9,862 nt of DNA from DAOVFN01 sp964484305. GTDB taxonomy: Archaea; Aenigmatarchaeota; Aenigmatarchaeia; QMZP01. The position numbers were made by a program, and so were the translations under genes. The DNA is taken from the NCBI GenBank assembly GCA_964484305.1, contig CAZAEI010000033.1:1-9862 (forward strand). The letters run 5' to 3'. The notes beneath the pieces were generated by a model. It saw only the letters and a program-made list of their open reading frames with translations, searched no databases and had not been told where the DNA came from. Positions 1 to 5,949 of the stretch are shown here, piece by piece. Within the stretch, counting starts at the first letter, position 1, and each line of letters begins with the position of its first letter.

Positions 1-113
1 AAATTATTGCAAGACCCTTATTTTGTGAGGATTTTCAAAGAATCAGGCCGCTCTGCAACTCTGCCCGCAGACCTATTCATCATCTTTCTTAATCTCAAAC
101 TGAAGCTGGAATG

Positions 114-566
114 TCATTTCCTCTTTTCAGGTTCCCTTTCTGCATACACAAGCAGGGCCTCCTCATTGGCGTATATGGGCTTCCCCAGCCCGGCTGCAGC
201 AGCAACCACATCGATTGGCCTTGAGTTAATAGCAATCTCCCTTCCATCCTTATTGAAGACAAGCACGGCATGGAATATCCCATCCCTCATTTCGGTGATT
301 ACCGCCTTTGTGAGGTCCAGCTCAAGACCGTTAATGATATTTGCTATCAGTGAATGGGTTATGGGCCTCTCGGAGACCCTTCTCCGCATGTTTGAAAGTA
401 TGACTACTGCCTCGACCGAACTAATGGGGATTTGAATCCTTCGTTCTCCATCCCCTTCCTTTAGAATCAGCACAGTCCCCTGAACAGAATCCTGACCCGC
501 TCCCTGCGTCGCATCGGCTATTGAAGTCAGTACCTTAGCCTCCTTTAATAAAATCTGTTTCTTCAT
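114..566 (-). CDS. Bifunctional nuclease family protein (DUF151/BFN domain)
   Basis: A 150-residue protein that is essentially one DUF151 domain. The family signature is readable in order: an acidic N-terminal strand region, PISSVEAVVI (about residues 47-56), RPITHSLIANII (67-78), ITEMRDGIFHA (90-100), SRPID (115-119) and PIYANEEAL (130-138). Members of this family have been reported to have DNase/RNase activity in plants, and in prokaryotes usually occur as uncharacterised stand-alone proteins; the substrate here is unknown. The start is set by a strong Shine-Dalgarno, GGGAGGT, six bases before the ATG. The gene has its own TATA box about 300 bases upstream, so it would be read from a long leader. 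Base composition is more AT-rich than the central genes. Family assignment is firm, cellular role is not. Confidence 0.88.
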   Translation of the reverse strand: MKKQILLKEAKVLTSIADATQGAGQDSVQGTVLILKEGDGERRIQIPISSVEAVVILSNMRRRVSERPITHSLIANIINGLELDLTKAVITEMRDGIFHAVLVFNKDGREIAINSRPIDVVAAAAGLGKPIYANEEALLVYAEREPEKRK

Positions 567-845
567 GGCTTACCTCCCTTTATTTGATTTCTTAAGCAAA
601 GACAAGCATAGACAACATAAATCGAGAATAAAAACTCTGGAGCCAAGGACTGGCCTAGGAAGAACCAAACCCTTGCCTGCCCTCATGTGAGGGTTTCACC
701 TCCTTTCTTTTTGGTTGAGATTTCCCGGGCTGGTTTCCCGTGTCCCAATTCTCTGGGCATCATCGGACTGAAACATGCTCAGTTCGAGTGGGTTTTACTT
801 GACTTTCTGTGAGCGTGATTGTGAAGGGATAACTATATGATTTAT
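567..845 (-). promoter_or_regulatory. Long, possibly structured 5' leader of the DUF151 nuclease gene
   Basis: The gap between the nuclease gene and the HAD gene (567-921) holds no recognisable full-size gene. Read on the minus strand, it would be transcribed as a leader of about 280 bases. It contains short stems: CCCA/TGGG (744-747 with 754-757) nested inside GTTTC/GAAAC (733-737 with 770-774), an alternative CGGG/CCCG hairpin (726-729 with 737-740) that competes with the outer stem, and CCCTC/GAGGG at about 681-693. An anti-SD-like AAGGAGGTGA is at about 696-705. I tried riboswitch and RNase P consensus motifs from memory and none fits. This is therefore a leader of unknown function, or possibly a separate non-coding RNA. 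Confidence 0.4.
570..686 (-). CDS. Possible 38-residue upstream ORF in the nuclease leader
   Basis: A short frame begins at an ATG preceded by AAGGAGGTGA (697-705 region, minus strand), a near-perfect anti-SD match, although its core lies about 12 bases from the ATG, longer than ideal. The frame runs 38 codons, has a Leu/Cys-rich middle (LDLCCLCLSLL, about residues 21-31) and a basic tail, and its stop codon TAA overlaps the Shine-Dalgarno of the nuclease gene, as in translationally coupled leader peptides. The start codon lies inside a small inverted repeat, CCCTC-ACAT-GAGGG, which could mask it. No homology is recognised. It could equally be chance in an untranslated leader. Confidence 0.25.
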   Translation of the reverse strand: MRAGKGLVLPRPVLGSRVFILDLCCLCLSLLKKSNKGR

Positions 846-889
846 TAACTATCAAATAGTGATTAAATTATATTTAAGCCTTTCTGTGA
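803..889. repeat. Short direct repeat CTTTCTGTGA around the nuclease promoter
   Basis: CTTTCTGTGA occurs at 803-812 and again at 880-889, flanking the TATA box and predicted start. The second copy overlaps GTGAAACCCT (886-895), the exact reverse complement of AGGGTTTCAC at 690-699, so the region has both a direct and a ten-base inverted repeat. Function unknown; chance is possible for the shorter one. Confidence 0.4.
845..880 (-). promoter_or_regulatory. Promoter of the nuclease leader, with TATA box and AT motif
   Basis: On the minus strand a GGC-TTAAATAT element (TATA at 870-877) predicts a start near 847. Immediately downstream of the box, at 845-866, lies TTAATCACTA, four bases, ATAGTTAA, containing the perfect small palindrome ACTAT-TTG-ATAGT. 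A near copy (19 of 22 bases) is in the transglycosylase promoter at 8105-8126, in the opposite orientation relative to its gene. It may be an operator or simply a common AT-rich initiator region. Confidence 0.45.
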
Positions 890-921
890 AACCCTCCCTT
901 CGGGGGCGTCCCAGAACCGTG

Positions 922-1560
922 TCAGGCCTTTGTTTGTGAGAATATCACCCTTCCGGCCTCTCTGAGGCCCTTCACGACGAAGTCAGCCCCCTTCAGGTAT
1001 CCCTTCGGGAGGGTGGATGTAATCGCTATGCAGGTCATGCCGGCGCTCTTGGCAGCCCTGATGCCAAGCGGTGCATTCTCCACTGCCACGGACTCCCCGG
1101 GGCTCACGCCAAGGCCCCTCAGGCATTTCAGGTAGGGCTCCGGGTTGGGCTTTGCCCTCCTGACATCGTCCCCTGTCACTATGCAGTCGAACATCCCGGC
1201 CTCTTTCCGGCTCATGGTGATATTCAGGGAATCTCTCTTGGTTCCGGTCGCGAGGCCTACCTTCAGGCCCTCACCCCTCAGCCTCGTTATGAGCCCCCTG
1301 GCCTCGGGCAGCATCCCTAGGCCCCTGGAGAGCTCCCCGTATATCCTTACCTTGTTCTTCCAGGCATCCTGTATTTCGCGCTCACCCGCGCCCCTGGCCA
1401 GGTCATGGGTTATGTCAATTGACTTCATACCCTCCCTCAGGTATAAATCCATGGGTTTAAGCACTGCTATGCCCTTGAAGGCCTTTCTGAACGAGATGAA
1501 GTGAAGCCTCATGTTGTCCACAAGGGTCCCGTCCCAGTCGAATACCACGGCCTTTATCAT
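922..1560 (-). CDS. HAD-superfamily phosphatase (beta-phosphoglucomutase/phosphoglycolate phosphatase-like)
   Basis: A 212-residue HAD hydrolase of full length. Motif I is FDWDGTL with the nucleophile Asp8 and acid Asp10; the helical cap spans about 15-85; motif II is the ATGT segment (104-107); motif III Lys137 is in RAKPNPEPY; motif IV is VENAPLGIRAA (160-170), with Glu161 followed by Asn rather than the Asp of many relatives, a variant also seen in this subgroup. The cap type and the KPxPEPY motif point to a small phosphorylated metabolite, often a sugar phosphate or phosphoglycolate, but the substrate cannot be read. Its ATG overlaps the stop codon of the Nudix gene (ATGA), so the two are translationally coupled. 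It is the last gene of a minus-strand unit. Confidence 0.88.
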   Translation of the reverse strand: MIKAVVFDWDGTLVDNMRLHFISFRKAFKGIAVLKPMDLYLREGMKSIDITHDLARGAGEREIQDAWKNKVRIYGELSRGLGMLPEARGLITRLRGEGLKVGLATGTKRDSLNITMSRKEAGMFDCIVTGDDVRRAKPNPEPYLKCLRGLGVSPGESVAVENAPLGIRAAKSAGMTCIAITSTLPKGYLKGADFVVKGLREAGRVIFSQTKA

Positions 1561-1991
1561 TTCGCTCTCTTCCTCATGAATTCACTTATGAAGTGCCGGG
1601 TGGAGTCATTGAGTTCCATCCCCAGGGCCTGTTCAGGCTTGACCCACACAAAGTCCTGGAGCTCATGGTTGAGCTTTACCTGTTCCGGGTTCAGGGCCCT
1701 GCAGGAGTAGTCAATGAATACCATGTGGCTGTTTTTGTGGTAATCCCCCGGGAATATGGCATTCTGTATACAGACAAGCTCGAATTCTGTTACATCCAGG
1801 TTGGTCTCCTCCTTGGCCTCCCTCTTTACGGCTTCCTCCAGTGTCTCCCCGGATTCAAGGTGGCCGCCCTGGCAGGTCCACTTGCCGCCCCACTTGCTGG
1901 AGGTTGTGAGGAGGACCTCACCCTTCTTGTTGGTAATAAGGGAACCTACCACCACCCTCGGATGGTCTTTGGGGCTGTCTTGAGCTGGCAT
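1557..1991 (-). CDS. Nudix hydrolase
   Basis: A 144-residue single-domain Nudix protein. The Nudix box runs from Gly43 to Leu65: G-x5-E with Glu49, then seven residues, then REAKEET, giving the metal-binding REUXEE core at Arg57-Glu62. The usual Gly near the end of the box is Asn64, a mild deviation. The preceding WTCQGGHLE segment (38-46) is typical of MutT/ADP-ribose-type members. It should hydrolyse a nucleoside diphosphate linked to another group; the substrate is not determined. The start lies 18 bases after the stop of the membrane-anchored protein and its stop overlaps the HAD start. Pairing of a Nudix pyrophosphatase with a HAD phosphatase suggests a two-step dephosphorylation or house-cleaning pathway, which is inference. 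Confidence 0.9.
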   Translation of the reverse strand: MPAQDSPKDHPRVVVGSLITNKKGEVLLTTSSKWGGKWTCQGGHLESGETLEEAVKREAKEETNLDVTEFELVCIQNAIFPGDYHKNSHMVFIDYSCRALNPEQVKLNHELQDFVWVKPEQALGMELNDSTRHFISEFMRKRAK

Positions 1992-2009
1992 GAGAATCAG
2001 TGCTCTTGG

Positions 2010-3377
2010 TCAGGCATCTATGTTTATGGGCTTGGAGAAGATTCTCCTGAGGCGTCCATTGGGCTTGTTGTATCTTATGTATGCCCTGGGCATCCTGAGG
2101 CTGCCCTGGACAAGGGCCTTTATGGGGTAGCTGATTATCCTGGTCTCCTTTGGCTTTATGTCACCGAGCTTCCATATGAGCTCTGTCCCTGCTTCAGAGC
2201 GCCTTATCAGGGGCCTGACCATATCTATCTCGTGGTGGAGCACATTGGCCAGGGGGGAGACCCAGTCCCTTATGATTGCATTGGAAAGGTTGTGGTAGAA
2301 GGGGTTCCTGACCTCAAGGACAACGTGGTAGCGGTCGCCACCCTTCCTGACATGCCTCTTGATTATCACAGGGGCGGTCGCGCGCCTCATGCCAAGGAAG
2401 ACCACCATAAAGATCGCGACCAGGATGAGGATGTATGTGGCATATACCGACCAGTAGTCCAGCCTGTAGCTCATGCTTGCGGACTCCCCTGGGGCCAGGT
2501 CATAGAAGACATACCTGCAGTTCTTCTCCCCGTTACTCACAAAGCAGTCCTCGGGCTCTGTTACCAGGCCGGTAACCAAGTCATTGTTCGGGAGGGTCCT
2601 GTATGTGACATACTGGGGCTCCCTGATGTTGCCATCGTTTACTATGGTTACCTCGTAATCATCGTGCAGGGCAGAGGATGTCTTCTTGACTGACTCAGTG
2701 ACCATGTGGACAGGCAGGACAGTAAACATGCATTCCATCCTGACAGGGGTCCCGACAAGGGAGACCTCCACATTGTAATCCCCTGCCAGCATGCCCCCGG
2801 GAAGGGTGACACTCTCCTCCACAAGCGTGGGTCCGTCAACCCTGGCAGAGAGTGAGAACTCCTTCAGGGTCTCCCCCCCAGAGCTGGTAATCACAAAGTC
2901 CATGGTTGCGTCTGTCGGCTCCTTGGAATTTAGGAGTATGTTGAGGTATAGCTCGTCCCCGGACCGGCTCGCAACAAAGTCCTCTAGGTCAAGCGGCCTC
3001 ATGACATTGAGTGTGACGATGCCAGATGCGGATGCCGAGGAGAGGTAAGAATTCACGGTGATTGTGTATTCAAATGCCCCGGTGGTCTCCCCTGACGGAA
3101 AGAGGCTGAATGATGCGTTGGTTTCCTTGCGGCCCGGAAGGTAGACCATGTCTGGTACCTTACTGACCCATTCCTGGGGCCCGCCAGAGACAGCCAGCCA
3201 GGCCCTGTCCTCAAGGTATCTGAGGTTGGTTATGGTGACATCAAAGAAGACCTCGTCTCCCAGGTAGGCTGATTTCTCACTATCATTTATGCTGAGTTCA
3301 AGGTTGGCACTCGCTGCCGGGGCTGCGGCGAGAAGGAGTATAAAAACCAGCAAGGGTATGAGCGGCTTGTTAAACAT
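2010..3377 (-). CDS. Exported membrane-anchored protein with Ig-like (NEW3/DUF11-like) domains
   Basis: A 455-residue protein. It starts with a signal peptide (Lys4, hydrophobic core about 6-19, likely cleavage after Ala24 in ASA-N). Residues 25-305 are beta-rich with CARDB/NEW3-type features such as FFDVTITNL (44-52) and YDLAPGESASMSYRL (292-306). A transmembrane helix follows at about 311-330, ending in arginines, then 125 residues of basic C-terminal domain predicted to be cytosolic. This tail ends with LGDIKPKETRIISY (404-417), the same kind of strand pair as in the outer part. Three Cys (216, 278, 287) lie outside. No enzymatic motif is seen; a cell-surface or envelope-associated role is inferred. 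The start has a GGAAGG Shine-Dalgarno at seven bases and a TATA box at 3434-3441. It heads the unit with the Nudix and HAD genes. Confidence 0.72.
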   Translation of the reverse strand: MFNKPLIPLLVFILLLAAAPAASANLELSINDSEKSAYLGDEVFFDVTITNLRYLEDRAWLAVSGGPQEWVSKVPDMVYLPGRKETNASFSLFPSGETTGAFEYTITVNSYLSSASASGIVTLNVMRPLDLEDFVASRSGDELYLNILLNSKEPTDATMDFVITSSGGETLKEFSLSARVDGPTLVEESVTLPGGMLAGDYNVEVSLVGTPVRMECMFTVLPVHMVTESVKKTSSALHDDYEVTIVNDGNIREPQYVTYRTLPNNDLVTGLVTEPEDCFVSNGEKNCRYVFYDLAPGESASMSYRLDYWSVYATYILILVAIFMVVFLGMRRATAPVIIKRHVRKGGDRYHVVLEVRNPFYHNLSNAIIRDWVSPLANVLHHEIDMVRPLIRRSEAGTELIWKLGDIKPKETRIISYPIKALVQGSLRMPRAYIRYNKPNGRLRRIFSKPINIDA

Positions 3378-3428
3378 GGCACAACCTTCCGTCTTTAGTG
3401 ATTGTATCGGGTAATTGATTAATAATGT

Positions 3429-3447
3429 TAAGGTATTTAAATTTAAT
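3429..3447. promoter_or_regulatory. Shared bidirectional TATA element between the surface-protein gene and idi2
   Basis: GGTATTTAAATTTAATA is nearly symmetric and can serve both strands. On the minus strand it predicts a start near 3411 and a leader of about 33 bases with a GGAAGG site. On the plus strand it predicts a start near 3464 and a leader of about 24 bases before the ATG at 3488. The minus-strand reading TTTAAATACCTTA is identical over 13 bases to the transglycosylase promoter at 8129-8141. Confidence 0.6.
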
Positions 3448-3487
3448 AGAGCGCATAGTTTCCATGTGTCCCTTGAGGGGCGGATTT

Positions 3488-4492
3488 ATGAAAGCAGAGA
3501 AGACTTCATCAAGGAAGCTCGAGCACATAAATATTTGCCTGAATAAGGGTGTTGAGTTCAGCAAGAGCAACGGTTTTGAGAAATACGAACTTGTGCACAA
3601 CGCCCTGCCCGAAGCCAGCCTTTCAGGGATAGACACCTCAACAGAATTCCTAGGCAAGGCCTTCAGGCTCCCATTCTTCATAGAGGCCATGACTGGTGGC
3701 TCCCCGGGCACAGAGAAGATAAACAGGAACCTGGCAGGGGCTGCCGAGGAGCTCGGGGTTGGCATGGGACTGGGTTCACAGAGGGCCATGCTCGAGGACC
3801 CTAGGCTTGCCTATACATATGATATAAGGGATGTGGCGCCGGGGATATTCCTCCTGGGAAACATAGGGGCTGCCCAGCTATCCGGTTATTCTATCACTGA
3901 AATCAGGGACCTGGTCAGGGGCATAAAGGCTGACGGCCTGGCTGTCCATCTGAATGCAGCCCAGGAGCTCAGCCAGCCAGAGGGTGACAGGGACTGGAGC
4001 GGTGTCCTGGAAGGCCTGGAGGGGCTCTGCAGGAAGGCTGATTTTCCTGTGGTGGTCAAGGAGACCGGCTGCGGCATATCCGGGGATGTTGCCAGGAAGC
4101 TTGAGAAGGCCGGGGTGTCATGCATCGATGTCGCAGGTGCAGGGGGCACGTCATTCGTAAAGATAGAGCACTACAGGGGTTCTGAGACAGCAAAATCCTT
4201 TCTTGAATGGGGTATTCCAACCGCAGAATCCCTGAGGCAGTGCAGGGAGGCTGTGAAGATACCGCTCGTGGCATCCGGCGGGATAAGGAATGGCCTGGAG
4301 TGCGCCAAGGCCCTGGCCATGGGGGCCTCCCTGGCCGGGCTTGCGCTCCCACTCCTGAGGCCTGCCACAGAGTCGCGCAAGTCTGTGGTAATGAAGCTTG
4401 AGGACCTTGCAGCGGAGTTCAGGAAGGCCATGCTCCTGGCTGGGGTAAGCAATGTAGAGGGGCTCAGGAAGGTAGATGTTGTAACAGGATGA
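3488..4492 (+). CDS. fni: Isopentenyl-diphosphate delta-isomerase, type 2 (FMN-dependent)
   Basis: Interconverts isopentenyl and dimethylallyl diphosphate in the mevalonate-derived isoprenoid pathway that feeds archaeal lipids; a cytosolic flavoenzyme using FMN, NAD(P)H and magnesium. All family motifs are present: AMTGG (about residues 67-71), MGLGSQRA (93-100), NIGAAQL, HLNAAQE (154-160) with catalytic Gln159 and metal ligand Glu160 followed by QPEGDRDW, VVKETGCGIS (190-198), GAGGTSF (217-223) and the phosphate-binding ASGGIRNG (262-269). The start at 3488 gives 334 residues, normal for the family. An in-frame ATG at 3425 would add 21 residues but lies upstream of the TATA box, so it cannot be in the transcript; GAGGGG lies a few bases ahead of the chosen ATG. 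The gene is followed immediately by a promoter for the next gene. Confidence 0.96.
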   Translation: MKAEKTSSRKLEHINICLNKGVEFSKSNGFEKYELVHNALPEASLSGIDTSTEFLGKAFRLPFFIEAMTGGSPGTEKINRNLAGAAEELGVGMGLGSQRAMLEDPRLAYTYDIRDVAPGIFLLGNIGAAQLSGYSITEIRDLVRGIKADGLAVHLNAAQELSQPEGDRDWSGVLEGLEGLCRKADFPVVVKETGCGISGDVARKLEKAGVSCIDVAGAGGTSFVKIEHYRGSETAKSFLEWGIPTAESLRQCREAVKIPLVASGGIRNGLECAKALAMGASLAGLALPLLRPATESRKSVVMKLEDLAAEFRKAMLLAGVSNVEGLRKVDVVTG

Positions 4493-4522
4493 TTTTTAAG
4501 GCAGCCCCAACAACTATTATAA
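4493..4522 (+). promoter_or_regulatory. Leaderless promoter of the small membrane protein
   Basis: TTTTTAAG begins directly after the stop codon of the isomerase gene and is centred about 26 bases before the ATG at 4523, the spacing expected when transcription begins at the start codon. AACTATTATAA sits directly before the ATG and matches the AACTATTAT seen downstream of the TATA boxes at 8.1 and 9.05 kb. No Shine-Dalgarno is present. Confidence 0.55.
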
Positions 4523-5113
4523 ATGACAGATGATTCCAGCATAGCCCGGTATATAAGGGAGCAGCTTTCTGCAGGATACACCGAACAGGAGATAAGGGAT
4601 GCCCTCTCAAGCCAGGGCTGGTATTCTGAGGAGATTGAGAAGGAGTTATCCGCTGTCAGGGCATCGGCGCCCGCGAAACCAGCGGCCAGGCCAGCGGAGG
4701 GGTCCCCGGCTGCCAAGCAGGGACCTGAAAAGGCAGCCACGCAGCAGCCCAGGAGGATTGGAACAGGGTTCATTCTCTCGCTGGCCGGGGGTGCGCTTGT
4801 AATCCTGAACTCGCTTCTCGTCTTCCTGGAGATAGGGGACCTTCTGGGTCTCTTTGTCCCTGGAATAGGGCTGTCGGTTCTTGGCATGCTCGGTATACAG
4901 GTATCGTCATTCTATTCCCTTCTGGCAAACATCATAATAGGCGGCTTCCTGGTGGCAGCGGCATTTATAATCCATCTGATACCTGACAAGGCAAGGCTCA
5001 CAGGGATATTCATGCTGATATTCTCTACAATAACGGTTCTGATAGGCAACGGTTTCCTTATAGGAGGAATCATAGCCATTATCGGCGGGCTACTTGCCAT
5101 ACTGGGAAGGTAG
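4523..5113 (+). CDS. Small multi-spanning membrane protein with N-terminal helical domain
   Basis: A 196-residue protein of unknown function. Residues 5-44 form a charged helix-turn-helix-like unit (YIREQLSAGYTEQEIRDAL, then QGWYSEEIEKEL), a small three-helix module found at the N-termini of assorted archaeal membrane proteins and resembling a UBA-like fold. A Pro/Ala-rich linker (about 45-78) follows. The rest is hydrophobic with four or five membrane segments at about 80-102, 108-128, 130-152, 159-175 and 177-194. The last two are Gly/Ile-rich with little polar content. No catalytic residues are seen. It probably has its own leaderless promoter, although it may also be co-transcribed with the isomerase upstream. 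It converges with the zinc-ribbon gene at 5161. Confidence 0.75.
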   Translation: MTDDSSIARYIREQLSAGYTEQEIRDALSSQGWYSEEIEKELSAVRASAPAKPAARPAEGSPAAKQGPEKAATQQPRRIGTGFILSLAGGALVILNSLLVFLEIGDLLGLFVPGIGLSVLGMLGIQVSSFYSLLANIIIGGFLVAAAFIIHLIPDKARLTGIFMLIFSTITVLIGNGFLIGGIIAIIGGLLAILGR

Positions 5114-5160
5114 CGGCCGCATCACTTCTTTTCTTAAGGGCTCAATAAGGCCTGCCCTGG

Positions 5161-5532
5161 TTAACCAGCCCAGAATTCGTATCTTCTGGGCATCCAGCTT
5201 CCCTCTGAGCCCCTGTAGGGGCACCTTGTGCAGGACACCCTTAGAGGGAGCTTCCTTCCCCTGAGGTTTCTTGTATAGGTCTTCCTGAGGGTGTGCCCGC
5301 ATACAGGGCACCTTCTGGGGAGCCGGCCCCTCCTTGTATGAATCTTCATACGTATGCCGGGGGTGTTCAGGGCAATGGAGCGTGCCCTTGCTCCGCTTAT
5401 GACATAGCCGGGAGAGCTCTTCCTGAGCCTCCTGTTGAGCATATCAGAGAGTTCCCTCTGAGAGCTAGCGCCCCCTCCCTGGAGGGTTTCCCTTAGTAGA
5501 AAGCTTATGACATCCTTCTTGGGGATATCCAT
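5161..5532 (-). CDS. Predicted HTH plus zinc-ribbon nucleic-acid-binding protein
   Basis: A basic protein of 123 residues from the start chosen here. The N-terminal half (about 4-65) is helical and reads as a helix-turn-helix domain: SQRELSDMLNRRLRK, then ISGARARSIALNTPGIRMKIHTR. The C-terminal half is a zinc ribbon with CPVC (75-78) and CTRC (101-104), two Cys pairs about 22 residues apart. This layout matches the archaeal group of predicted transcriptional regulators with an HTH fused to a Zn ribbon (COG3357-like, from memory). The ATG at 5532 is chosen because a TATA element (5553-5560) lies about 25 bases upstream; a longer frame to 5601 would cross into the divergent gene. It is divergently transcribed from the MopE-like gene, so that gene or itself may be its target (inference). 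The perfect palindrome CTGGTTAACCAG spans its stop codon (5157-5168). Confidence 0.7.
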   Translation of the reverse strand: MDIPKKDVISFLLRETLQGGGASSQRELSDMLNRRLRKSSPGYVISGARARSIALNTPGIRMKIHTRRGRLPRRCPVCGHTLRKTYTRNLRGRKLPLRVSCTRCPYRGSEGSWMPRRYEFWAG

Positions 5533-5564
5533 ATTTAATCCATGGATGCATAATTTATAATTAT
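5530..5564. promoter_or_regulatory. Interlocked divergent leaderless promoters
   Basis: Only 32 bases separate the two start codons (5532 minus, 5565 plus). On the plus strand the TATA-like ATATTTAA (5531-5538) covers the start codon of the minus gene and is about 30 bases from the plus ATG. On the minus strand TTATAAAT (5553-5560) is about 25 bases from the minus ATG. Neither gene has room for a Shine-Dalgarno, so both transcripts should be leaderless or nearly so. The spacer also holds the palindromes CCATGG and ATGCAT. Confidence 0.55.
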
Positions 5565-5921
5565 ATGCAAAAGAAACCCCTGGTAAATGTCCTTCTGGCA
5601 ATGCTGCTGCTCTCGTATATGGGCGGCACTGCCCTCGCTCAGGGCCTGGCAGCTATCATGCCCTGCCAGGACGGCCAGACAAGGCCCTGCGGAAGCTCGG
5701 TTGGTGTGTGCGAGAAGGGGGTCAGCACCTGCCAGAACCAGCTCTGGGGACCCTGTGAGGGCGGTGTCCAGGCTACAGATGAGATATGCGATGACGGGCT
5801 TGATAATGACTGCAACGGCCTGGTTGATGACTGCGGGTTGAATATGGTCCCCATAATATTTATAGGCTCGGGCTGCATGCTCCTTGTGGTGGCCCTGATT
5901 CTGAGCAGGATGGGGAAGTAG
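5565..5921 (+). CDS. Secreted, membrane-anchored MopE-like metal-binding protein
   Basis: A 118-residue protein. It has a signal peptide (Lys3-Lys4, hydrophobic 6-19, cleavage likely after ALA at 25) and a C-terminal membrane helix (about 95-114), leaving a compact Cys- and Asp-rich ectodomain of about 65 residues. The ectodomain matches the putative metal-binding MopE motif (PF11617): CQDGQTRPCG at 34-43, GVC at 47-49, STCQNQLWGPC at 54-64, and EICDDGLDNDCNGLVDDC at 73-90. Eight Cys lie outside the membrane segment, and the Asp-rich stretch resembles a calcium/copper-binding loop. In Methylococcus MopE is copper-associated; the metal here is unknown. Relatives usually carry the motif in repeats within large surface proteins, so a single-repeat, self-standing anchored form is unusual. 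It is divergent from the HTH/zinc-ribbon gene. Confidence 0.82.
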   Translation: MQKKPLVNVLLAMLLLSYMGGTALAQGLAAIMPCQDGQTRPCGSSVGVCEKGVSTCQNQLWGPCEGGVQATDEICDDGLDNDCNGLVDDCGLNMVPIIFIGSGCMLLVVALILSRMGK

Positions 5922-5949
5922 CCAATCCTGCCGCTCCAGGGATTCTGGA

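Noticed and set aside
733..774. Hammerhead-like sequence (CCGATGATG with a following stem and GGGAAAC)
   Set aside because: The CUGAUGA core, the position of the GAAA and the cleavage triplet do not line up with the hammerhead fold.
760..800. TTCGAGT resembling a tRNA T-loop in the leader region
   Set aside because: The flanking stem has only four pairs with a wobble, and no anticodon or acceptor arm can be built around it.
1593..2693. A 366-codon open frame on the plus strand opposite the Nudix and surface-protein genes
   Set aside because: It lies entirely antisense to genes with clear families and motifs, shows no recognisable domain, and long antisense frames are expected in GC-rich DNA with this codon bias.
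3425..3487. Upstream extension of the isomerase to an ATG at 3425
   Set aside because: That ATG lies ahead of the TATA box at 3434-3447, and the extra 21 residues have no counterpart in the family.
4171..4887. A 238-codon minus-strand frame opposite the isomerase and membrane-protein genes
   Set aside because: Ser/Pro/Arg-rich shadow translation with no family features; it spans two well-supported plus-strand genes and their intergenic promoter.
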